From: Anaerolineales bacterium
GTDB lineage: Bacteria > Chloroflexota > Anaerolineae > Anaerolineales > JABWBV01
Assembly: GCA_013359445.1 (NCBI GenBank)
Contig: JABWBV010000004.1
Span: 1 to 37,115, forward strand
DNA: 37,115 bases
Direction of reading: 5' to 3'
The position numbers and the translations under genes are program-made. Position 1 is the stretch's first letter; the number at the start of each line of letters is the position of its first letter. Below the pieces are notes generated by a model, which was given only the letters and a program-made list of their open reading frames with translations, was not told the origin of the DNA and did no database searches. This document shows, one piece after another, positions 28,991-35,911 of this stretch.

Positions 28991-29551
28991 CTAATCTTCT
29001 TTTGTGACTCTCGGGCGCACGATTTTTTCGGCCTTGATTGCCATGTCTACTAATAAATCCAACACCGCGTGAAGATAGGCCATATCACTAATTTTCCCAG
29101 GCTGGTAAAAACGCAAGCGTTTGTTGCGGAGAGTCAATTTCATTTCGCGAGTGTTTTCAACCATTTCTCCTAATCTTTGTTGAATGCTTATGTCTTCCAA
29201 AAGTTGAGAGGCAAAGGTTTCCGATGAAGTTCTTACCCAACAGAGCCGATTAAGGTTGTCATTTTCGGTTTGAAACTCTAGCAAATGTTCATCTCCAGGT
29301 TCGTAGATCAGTTTTTCTCTTGGCGTGAAGAATTTTTTTCTTTGGAGTTCAAGATTGTTTTTACCAATTTCCCCACCTGAAAAAGTAACTATGATTTCAG
29401 TATAGGTAGGTACAACCCCCCCACTCCGCTGAGTCGAAGAAGGAGCATCAAAAAGGTTAATTCTGATGGATCGCCCTCGATAATCGGCTGAAATTACGGG
29501 GGTTTTAAAAAAAGGGACTCCTGTGGATTCGAGCCGATAATAAAACCCCAT
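28991..29551 (-). CDS. C-terminal fragment of an interrupted membrane-associated protein (unknown family)
   Basis: 186 aa from ATG 29551, without a Shine-Dalgarno. It lies in the same frame as the 72-aa fragment upstream and is separated from it by one TGA (29570-29572) and 18 nt. Its sequence aligns with the C-terminal two thirds of the protein at 29913-30707: YRGRSIRI with YRGYSIKV, MKLTLRNKRLRFYQPG with MNLTLFNNRLSYYEAG, AYLHAVLDLLVDM with AYLKAVIDWLIEI. Probably part of one gene broken by a nonsense codon. No function recognised. Confidence 0.6.
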   Translation of the reverse strand: MGFYYRLESTGVPFFKTPVISADYRGRSIRINLFDAPSSTQRSGGVVPTYTEIIVTFSGGEIGKNNLELQRKKFFTPREKLIYEPGDEHLLEFQTENDNLNRLCWVRTSSETFASQLLEDISIQQRLGEMVENTREMKLTLRNKRLRFYQPGKISDMAYLHAVLDLLVDMAIKAEKIVRPRVTKED

Positions 29552-29569
29552 TTGTTTGGCGAATTTCTC

Positions 29570-29788
29570 TCATGCGTTTTTGCTTCGTTGCCCAAAGAGT
29601 AAATCCGCTCCAAAAGCTAAGGCTAAAAAGGTGAAGGCGAATTGGGTTGTGACAATTTCCTCATCCAATTTATACGCCTGCATCATGGCAACGATGATGA
29701 CTGTAAGGATGAAGAGAATAAACAGGTAAGTGAAGAAACCGATTCCCCTTGGCTTTGGTATGTTGCGATTTTGTTGACTTTTGTTCAT
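29570..29788 (-). CDS. N-terminal membrane fragment of the same interrupted gene
   Basis: 72 aa with a polar start MNKSQQNRNIPKPRG and two hydrophobic segments (~17-40 and ~50-66). QNRNIPKPR matches QNRIIPKQR in the paralogue at 29913-30707. Read through the TGA, the frame continues EKFAKQMGFYYR, which lines up with KKLAQEIVLDYH of the paralogue, and the TGA falls on a Trp of the paralogue. Joined length would be 265 aa against 264, so the stop is very likely a TGG to TGA change. Confidence 0.6.
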   Translation of the reverse strand: MNKSQQNRNIPKPRGIGFFTYLFILFILTVIIVAMMQAYKLDEEIVTTQFAFTFLALAFGADLLFGQRSKNA

Positions 29789-29912
29789 TGCCTGTTCTCG
29801 ACCCTAATCTCTATTTGAACGTATTTCCAGTTCTGTCGATTCAACCATTGTGCGTGTTTGAATTTCCTCTTGGGTATGCGGCGAGGAGATGCGGTGGTGT
29901 CCATCTTGGGTT

Positions 29913-30707
29913 TTAGGATTTTTGATGAGCGACTCGTTCAATTTGCTGGGTGATTTCGATGAGCCAATCAATGACAGCCTTTAAGTAGGCAACGTCATAA
30001 TTCCAAAAACCTGCTTCATAATAACTTAGACGGTTATTGAATAAAGTAAGATTCATCTCATCAACTCCCGTTGCGACTTCTTCCAATCCCTGACGGATCA
30101 TAACGGGCTTAAACACCTGTTGGGCAAAATCAAGAGGCTGAGATTGAATCAACAGCAAATTGTTCAGCTTTGTTTCTCCTATTTGGGCATAAGGAATTCC
30201 TTTTGATGAATGGATGTTATGCTGTTTTTTGATATGGTCAAACCAATCCTTCTTTTCAACTCGCAAATGTTGGTTTGCGAGTGAGATCGTATGGGCAACT
30301 TGAATCCTTGTATACATGACTCTCCCCAAACCATAAAAACCATGAACCCTGTCTACTTTGATTGAGTATCCTCGATAATATCCAGTAAGTCTGGGATTTC
30401 TTGGGTTTTTGGCCAAAGGTCCAAAATGATAATCTAACACAATTTCTTGAGCCAGTTTTTTCCAAACATGTCGCCATATCCAACGGTTATAAATTGAATA
30501 TCCTACAACAAGACCGATAAAACCGAAGAAAAAAAATCCACCCCATGATGTGGTTGATTGACGAGAAAAAATGGCACCTGCAAAGAAAAATAGTGGCATC
30601 AGAACTGCAACGACAACCTCTATCAAACTATATCGTTGCTTAGGAATTATGCGATTTTGAGGAACTTGTTCCATCCTTTTACCACCTGAAATATCATTCA
30701 GTCTCAT
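29913..30707 (-). CDS. Membrane protein of unknown function, intact paralogue of the interrupted gene
   Basis: 264 aa, or 253 if the second ATG at 30674 is used. Two hydrophobic segments (~29-47 and ~52-70) are followed by a soluble domain with YYRGYSIKVDRV, MNLTLFNNRLSYYEAG and a C-terminal helix. No known family is recognised. The base composition is clearly richer in A+T than the flanking genes, as it also is in the interrupted paralogue, which suggests both arrived together by transfer or duplicated after arrival. The 124-nt gap between the paralogues shows nothing supportable. Confidence 0.7.
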   Translation of the reverse strand: MRLNDISGGKRMEQVPQNRIIPKQRYSLIEVVVAVLMPLFFFAGAIFSRQSTTSWGGFFFFGFIGLVVGYSIYNRWIWRHVWKKLAQEIVLDYHFGPLAKNPRNPRLTGYYRGYSIKVDRVHGFYGLGRVMYTRIQVAHTISLANQHLRVEKKDWFDHIKKQHNIHSSKGIPYAQIGETKLNNLLLIQSQPLDFAQQVFKPVMIRQGLEEVATGVDEMNLTLFNNRLSYYEAGFWNYDVAYLKAVIDWLIEITQQIERVAHQKS

Positions 30708-30725
30708 TCATTCCAATATTACTTA

Positions 30726-32228
30726 CTACTTACTGTTCACTGCTAACCCGCGTATCTGCTCCCTCTCCTGCTCCCGATACCCCACCGAATTATACGAACA
30801 AAACGGAATCATCCGCCCGTCGGGAGTCAAAAACTCCACACAACACTTCATCACATTCTTGATATTGAACGTCCACGGATCCATAAAATCCCGGGTATTC
30901 ACCATAAACACATGCCGCGCCAGATCACGCGGGGTGTGATCACTGAGCGGCAGGTGCGAATGACAGGAACTACACCGGCTGGCGGCAAAGGACTCGAGTT
31001 GGGGTGCGTTCGGGTTGGAGCCATTGGCCTCCACCGCGTGCATCACCTTCTGCGCGTCCCCATCCGACCCCACCTTCGCGGATGAACTCCACAACATTTC
31101 CAACGTCCGCAACAAATCATCGCTCAACGCGGGCATCGTCCGATTCTTCAAATAGTTCAGATAATAGCCCATATCCAAGACCCGCGGAATTGGCGTCACG
31201 GTGTCCCCGTCAATCATCGCATACGTCACAAAGTTGCACGTCGGCATACAACACGGTACGGGGACAAAATCTTTCAGCTTGAACAGGCCGTTCGTCTGAA
31301 TTTCGAGATGTTTCAACACGTCCGGGATCGTCATCCGCGTCATCGGATCGGCGGGGACGTGGCGCTGGGCGCGGAACGCGGGCTGAAAGTTGACCCCAAA
31401 CACGGCGGGATGCCGCAAACCGAACTCGACGATGGGGCCGATCTCATACTCGTTCACCCCCCGCTCGATGGCGGCCACCAGTACCGCGCGGACATCCGCC
31501 TCCGCCAACCGGTCGAGGGCGCGGAGCTTTTCGTCGATCAGGTTCGCCCGCCCGCGCAGGGTCTCGTTCGTCCGGGCATCGAACCCGTCGAATTGCAGAT
31601 ACACGTGCGGTTTCAGCTCGCTCAGTCCGGCCAGGAATTTGTCGTCGCGGGCGATGCGAATCCCGTTCGTGTTCAGCATCACGTAGTTGATCCCCTTGTC
31701 TTTCGCCAGTTGGATGAAGTCCAAAATCTGCGGATGCAGGCTCGGTTCCCCGCCTGAAAATTGCACCACTTCCGGGTTGCCCTCTGCCGCGATGAACTTG
31801 TCCAGCATAAAATTGACCTGCTCGAATGTCAGTTGAAATCCGTCCTTTGCCAGGTGCGTGCCGGAGTTGGCGAAACAAAGGGGGCAATCCAGGTTGCAGG
31901 CCTCGTTGACTTCGATCAGGGCGAGGCAGGCGTGCTGTTGATGATCGGGGCACAGACCGCAATCGTAGGGACACCCATCCCGAACCTCGGTGGCGAATTC
32001 GAGGGGGAGCGTGCCCGGTTTGTTGAACGGGGCAATATCTACGTACAGTTGCGCGTCCCCAAAGTACAATGCCTCAAACTTCCCGTGTTCGGGACAGCGT
32101 TTGCGGATGTACACTTTTCCGTCTCTTAGCAGGATGTGCGCGTCAATCACCCGGCGGCATTCCGGGCAAATGGAACGGGTGAACTCCCAAAAGATTTCCG
32201 GGCGGTCTTGTTTTTGAATATTGATCAT
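30726..32228 (-). CDS. Radical SAM protein of the Tes/MJ0619 (tetraether synthase-like) family
   Basis: 500 aa. The N-terminus has a Cys knot (CPEC at 21-24, CPEH at 45-48). CPYDCGLC (86-93) plus Cys101 follow, then the radical SAM motif CNLDCPLC (111-118), then FSGGEPSLHP. The C-terminal part has CSSCHSH, MKCCVEF and MIPFCSYN. This set of extra cysteines and the C-terminal CCV...PFC pattern is the MJ0619 type, whose archaeal member Tes couples lipid chains; related bacterial enzymes make membrane-spanning lipids. An older annotation for the family is a pterin methyltransferase. The gene lies downstream of an Lgt-like gene on the same strand. The last codons and stop derive from a short repeat. 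No clear RBS. Substrate is inferred only. Confidence 0.82.
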   Translation of the reverse strand: MINIQKQDRPEIFWEFTRSICPECRRVIDAHILLRDGKVYIRKRCPEHGKFEALYFGDAQLYVDIAPFNKPGTLPLEFATEVRDGCPYDCGLCPDHQQHACLALIEVNEACNLDCPLCFANSGTHLAKDGFQLTFEQVNFMLDKFIAAEGNPEVVQFSGGEPSLHPQILDFIQLAKDKGINYVMLNTNGIRIARDDKFLAGLSELKPHVYLQFDGFDARTNETLRGRANLIDEKLRALDRLAEADVRAVLVAAIERGVNEYEIGPIVEFGLRHPAVFGVNFQPAFRAQRHVPADPMTRMTIPDVLKHLEIQTNGLFKLKDFVPVPCCMPTCNFVTYAMIDGDTVTPIPRVLDMGYYLNYLKNRTMPALSDDLLRTLEMLWSSSAKVGSDGDAQKVMHAVEANGSNPNAPQLESFAASRCSSCHSHLPLSDHTPRDLARHVFMVNTRDFMDPWTFNIKNVMKCCVEFLTPDGRMIPFCSYNSVGYREQEREQIRGLAVNSK

Positions 32229-32234
32229 GTGGGA

Positions 32235-32600
32235 TTATTGATTAATGGACCCAAGTACGACAAAACATGCCGCGGTGGCAATGATGCCCAGGCAAATGGA
32301 AATGAACAAAACCACCCCAAAAGCCGCCAACATGCCCATCGCGATTTGTGAGCGCGTGAAGGCAAAATAAACCATCAACCCAATGTTGATGACAAACGGC
32401 AAACATGACACCAGCAGGCTCAAGGAATTCATAATCGTGGTGCTGGTTTCAAAATCTACATTGGAGGCCAACGGGGTAAGCACCAGAGAAACGGCAAAGC
32501 CCAAAAGCCCCATCACAATGTTTAACACAAACCAGCCAAGAAAGCCGATCCAAAAATCTTTTCGTTTTTCGCCAGGAGTTTCATAAATTTTACGTTGCAT
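32235..32600 (-). CDS. Small membrane protein of unknown function
   Basis: 121 aa with a polar start (MQRKIYETPGEKRKDF) and three hydrophobic segments around residues 17-41, 57-78 and 85-115. The family is not recognised. AAGGA lies upstream of the ATG. It sits 13 nt after the Lgt-like gene and 6 nt before the Tes-like gene, so all three are probably one transcript. Confidence 0.75.
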   Translation of the reverse strand: MQRKIYETPGEKRKDFWIGFLGWFVLNIVMGLLGFAVSLVLTPLASNVDFETSTTIMNSLSLLVSCLPFVINIGLMVYFAFTRSQIAMGMLAAFGVVLFISICLGIIATAACFVVLGSINQ

Positions 32601-32613
32601 GGAGCTTTCCTTA

Positions 32614-33375
32614 TTAAACAGGCATCAACCGATTCTGATTTTTCCACTGGCGGAAATAATACACCCCCAGCGCGGCGAGCAAAAACAAACAGGCAAACTG
32701 CTGGCCCGTCAAGCCCAGAGCGAGAATCCGATTCGTGCGGACAAATTCGATGAAAAACCGTACCACCGCATACCCCGCCAGTCCAAACTTCAGCAAATTC
32801 CCGTTCTGCATCTTTGGGTGATCCCGCAACAGCATCAAAACCGCGAACCAGATGAAATTGAACCCCGCGTCGTACAATGGTGTCGGATGCACCGCAAACC
32901 CCACCCCCGGCAGGGTGACGCCCCACGGAACGGTGGTCGGTTTCCCCAACCCATCCACCCCCGCCAGGAACGCCCCAATCCGTCCGATGCCCATCGCCAG
33001 CGCCATCGCGGGGGCAAACGCGTCGCACGCGCACCCCGCCTTCCCAATCGCTTTACTGGCAATGTATCCGCCCAGGTACGCGCCCGCCACCGCCCCCATG
33101 ATCGAACCCGGCCCGATCCGGGGGTCGAACAGCGCGAAAAAGTTCAACGTTTGGGACGCCGTTTCCATCCCGTTGAAGAAAAAGATCGAGATCCGTGCCC
33201 CGATCATCCCCCCGACAAACGCCGCCAGCGTGATCGGGATCACCTCCTCCCTCGGCCAGTGTCGCCGTCGGGATTCGTACACCAACAGCATCGCCCCAAT
33301 GAGCAATGCGAAAAAGAAAAACGTCCCGTAAGCATATACGGGCACGCCGCCGAGGGTAAAGAGGATAGGGTACAT
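32614..33375 (-). CDS. Prolipoprotein diacylglyceryl transferase (Lgt)-like membrane protein, divergent
   Basis: 253 aa with about seven membrane segments. The Lgt topology and signature are visible: GVPVYAYGTFFFFALL near the start, GRIGAFLAGVDGLGKPT where Lgt has GRxGNFxNxE, WGVTLPG, HPTPLYDA, and VVRFFIEFVRTNRIL near the end. Arg of GRIG and the late Arg are kept. The Asn and Glu of the signature, and the HGG motif of the second segment (here MGAVAG), are lost. Lgt moves diacylglycerol from phosphatidylglycerol to prolipoprotein Cys. This relative may use another acceptor. AGGAG precedes the ATG. Confidence 0.85.
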   Translation of the reverse strand: MYPILFTLGGVPVYAYGTFFFFALLIGAMLLVYESRRRHWPREEVIPITLAAFVGGMIGARISIFFFNGMETASQTLNFFALFDPRIGPGSIMGAVAGAYLGGYIASKAIGKAGCACDAFAPAMALAMGIGRIGAFLAGVDGLGKPTTVPWGVTLPGVGFAVHPTPLYDAGFNFIWFAVLMLLRDHPKMQNGNLLKFGLAGYAVVRFFIEFVRTNRILALGLTGQQFACLFLLAALGVYYFRQWKNQNRLMPV

Positions 33376-33449
33376 GGAGGCTCCTGAGGAGAAAAGGTGC
33401 AGGGGTGAAAAGGAGAAGGGATAAAGTGAGGGTGCAGGTTAAATTTACA

Positions 33450-34124
33450 TCACAAGGAAGGATTTTGCAAACTGAAAATTTCCCTCTTTAAATTCTCTCG
33501 CGCGGATGTCTCCCACCATTCATGCGCCTGATCCGTGAAATAAATCCGCTCCCGCGCGAGAAACCGCGCCAACACTTCCGCCCGCCCCGCGCGATACGCC
33601 GCCTCTGGCACAAACCCGTACTCCTGCCGGATCGCCGCCGCATACGCCTCATACCTTTCAGCCTCCGCCCCAAGAATTGACAAATCCGCGTCGAGCAGGA
33701 TTTGCGCGGGTAGATCATCCGCTTTTGCTTCGTGTTTGCGTGTAGCCAGAATTAGTTGGGTGATGGTCGTGAGCAGATGTGCCGGAAGATGAAGCGGCTC
33801 CAAAGCCTGGGTGGCCCAAACCGCGCTTTGTTCCTCGTTGTCATTTCGGCGCGGGTCATACACCACATCGTGCAACCATGCGGCGAGTTTCAAGGCAAGG
33901 TGCGTTGAGTGGGGGAGCGGTGGGGTGAGGGATGCGAGCAGTAAAGCTATCTTTTGGAGAACCTGCTCAATATGTTCTAGCGTGTGATAAACGCGGCCTT
34001 CGCTCATATAAGCCAGCACGATTTTTTCATATAGCGCCTCTATCGTATGCTTTTCTCCCATTAAATGTTGTAAATCAAAATCCAGTTGGGCGAACTCGTT
34101 AATTAAAGTAAATCTCTGTTGCAT
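33450..34124 (-). CDS. HD-family predicted metal-dependent phosphohydrolase (COG4339 type)
   Basis: 224 aa. Motifs are RVYHTLEHIEQVL, AAWLHDVVYDPRRNDNEEQS, ATRKHEA and LDADLSILG, together the H...HD...H...D ligand set of COG4339 proteins. The substrate is unknown. AAGGAAG precedes the ATG. It is the first gene of the minus-strand set that continues with the Lgt-like gene 75 nt away; the short gap has direct repeats of GTGCAGG but no hairpin terminator. Confidence 0.88.
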   Translation of the reverse strand: MQQRFTLINEFAQLDFDLQHLMGEKHTIEALYEKIVLAYMSEGRVYHTLEHIEQVLQKIALLLASLTPPLPHSTHLALKLAAWLHDVVYDPRRNDNEEQSAVWATQALEPLHLPAHLLTTITQLILATRKHEAKADDLPAQILLDADLSILGAEAERYEAYAAAIRQEYGFVPEAAYRAGRAEVLARFLARERIYFTDQAHEWWETSARENLKREIFSLQNPSL

Positions 34125-34352
34125 CTATCTCTTCCTTCTTGGTAAGCGTATAATCCGTGGGTGTGGCGCCTATCCCCTTTTTGGGTTGGAACCCCAATTT
34201 TCGGTTTGCGTAGCGCGCAACATCCTAAAAAAATCTGGTTGCATGTATTCTTAAAGATGGAGACCATCCAGTTTTCGTAATCACTCGCGATGAGTAAACC
34301 CAGTGAGGTGGACGAGCGGAGATATGTCTCGATAGCCCTAAAAGACTGTCTG

Positions 34353-34516
34353 AAAACTCAAACCCTAAAGGTTTTTGGCTCGTTTAGGCTTCGTTTTCAG
34401 CCAAAAAACGTTTCATTTTAGGATGGTAAGGCATCCAAAGAAAACCTTTAGGGTTTGGGCCGTGAGTTTTCATACGCTCTCTAAGACTTCGGCACGTCCA
34501 CGCCGTTTTTTGGACG
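34353..34516. other. Long structured non-coding region
   Basis: AAACCCTAAAGGTTTT (34359-34374) pairs perfectly with AAAACCTTTAGGGTTT (34441-34456), and AAAACTC (34353-34359) can extend to GAGTTTT (34464-34470). The enclosed loop holds CGTTT...AACG, a TTGGCT/AGCCAA stem and GGATG/CATCC. CGTCCA/TGGACG (34494-34516) follows. This lies in the 620-nt gap 34125-34744, with no ORF of note. A GGGTTGGAACCC dyad also occurs near 34183. Possibly an ncRNA or a decayed mobile element. Confidence 0.45.
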
Positions 34517-34602
34517 CCAACTGTGAGTAATTACCAGTTTGATCATGAGGTTCGGATATCACCGCGCCTGAATTTTTCCCGTTCTAAACAGAAATATTGT
34601 AT

Positions 34603-34711
34603 TTACTCACCCTTGAAAGGGGTAGTCTCGAAAAAAAAAGGATGGATAGGGGGATGACCATCCCCCTATCCATCCTTTTTTCGGAATCTTTTACTCTGGT
34701 GAGTAATTACG
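34603..34711. repeat. Family-1 long palindrome, copy C
   Basis: The core is 34629-34684: GGATGGATAGGGGGATG (34640-34656) faces CATCCCCCTATCCATCC (34659-34675), with an A9 tract on the left and T6 plus CGG on the right. The flanks TATTTACTCACC (left) and GGTGAGTAATTAC (right) match the ends of copy B. It lies between divergent genes, so it is not a terminator for either neighbour. Confidence 0.8.
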
Positions 34712-34744
34712 AAATAATCGCTTAACTGCGCTTGGAGACTACCG

Positions 34745-35911
34745 ATGACACATCTTGATCTCGTTTCTTTTTCACCTCAGGTGAAGTTCAACGTAACAAC
34801 CCCGTTTACCCCTGTGCTTCCGTATCAGGGGAAAGGCTCTGCCCCGGACGAGAAAGATTCCCCACCCGTGGGATACCTTTTTGACGATGCTCGTGCTATT
34901 GCCCTGGCCGAAAAAGTGACCTCCTCAGAAACTATTTCTCTACAAGTCACGCGGGCCGAAATTTTCCTCACCAACGCCTGCAATATGGAATGTCTTTATT
35001 GCCTCAGCATCAAACACCCCATGCCGAAGTGGGATGACGCCCGCCTTTATGCCCTCATTCAAACCCTGGCCCAACGGGGGACGCGCCACCTTCAATGGAC
35101 GGGGGGCGAGGTGACGGTCGTTCCGGGGCTGAAAAAATATATTTCCTGGGCCAAAGAAGCCGGTATGACCAATTCCATCTCCACCAACGGCATGGCTGGC
35201 CTCAAAATCTATCGGGACCTCATCGAAGCCGGCGTGAGTCATTTTTCGATTTCGTTCGATTCACCGGACCCGGCGGTGTTTGACCACATCACCCAGACGA
35301 AAGGCAAACTTCCCGGCATCCGGGCCACGATTGAGCAACTTTGTGCCGAAAACACAGCCCACGCCTATCGTATCGTCGTAAATTCTGTTTTGACGCCCAC
35401 GACTGTGGCCAGTTTTATGGCGGATGACGCCCACCGCCTGCGCGAGTTTTTAGCATGGTGTGTCTCGTCTGGGGTGGATGATTTTAAGTTCCTGCCTGCC
35501 TCTACGGAGCCGTTTGCCTCCCTGTTTCCGTCTTGCGAAGTGATGGAGAAATTCATCGCCCTTTGTGTGGAACAGGTTCCCGCGCAATATAAGTGTTTCT
35601 TTTATCGGTTGTCGATGATGCAACGCGGCGGGCACGGTTTGCGTGCAGATTCGCCGAAAACGTGTTATCACAGCCTGGATGATCGGGCATATGACAGTTT
35701 AGGGGGCTATCCGTGTATCATCCACTTGCGCGAAGGTGGCGCGCGCTTGTCCCTGCACGAGGATTCGGATGTACATAAACGTCAGCAACTCGCCAAATTC
35801 CTGCATGAGGATCGGACAGCCGATCCGATTTGCCAAAAGTTTTGTTTTGATGTGTACCGGGCCTTAAATGAACGGGTTTCAACTTTGGTGGGTACCTCAG
35901 GAGGTGCATGA
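34745..35911 (+). CDS. Radical SAM protein
   Basis: 388 aa. The core CNMECLYC gives the CxxxCxxC cluster ligands and is followed by LQWTGGEVTVVPG, SISTNGMAG and HFSISFDS, as in MoaA/PqqE-like enzymes. The C-terminal part has scattered Cys (PKTCYHS, GYPCIIHL, ICQKFCFD) that could hold an extra cluster, though not the standard SPASM spacing. GGAG lies 7 nt before the ATG. It overlaps the PHP gene by 4 nt (ATGA), so the two are coupled. Substrate unknown; no peptide precursor gene was seen nearby. Confidence 0.88.
   Translation: MTHLDLVSFSPQVKFNVTTPFTPVLPYQGKGSAPDEKDSPPVGYLFDDARAIALAEKVTSSETISLQVTRAEIFLTNACNMECLYCLSIKHPMPKWDDARLYALIQTLAQRGTRHLQWTGGEVTVVPGLKKYISWAKEAGMTNSISTNGMAGLKIYRDLIEAGVSHFSISFDSPDPAVFDHITQTKGKLPGIRATIEQLCAENTAHAYRIVVNSVLTPTTVASFMADDAHRLREFLAWCVSSGVDDFKFLPASTEPFASLFPSCEVMEKFIALCVEQVPAQYKCFFYRLSMMQRGGHGLRADSPKTCYHSLDDRAYDSLGGYPCIIHLREGGARLSLHEDSDVHKRQQLAKFLHEDRTADPICQKFCFDVYRALNERVSTLVGTSGGA

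Noticed and set aside
29570-29572. In-frame TGA as selenocysteine or Trp codon
   Set aside because: No SECIS-like hairpin is evident right after it, the paralogue has Trp rather than Cys or Sec, and TGA ends several intact genes in this window.
34160-34200. Possible tRNA around a GGTTGGAACCCC segment
   Set aside because: It resembles a T-arm only superficially; no acceptor, D-arm or anticodon arm can be folded around it.
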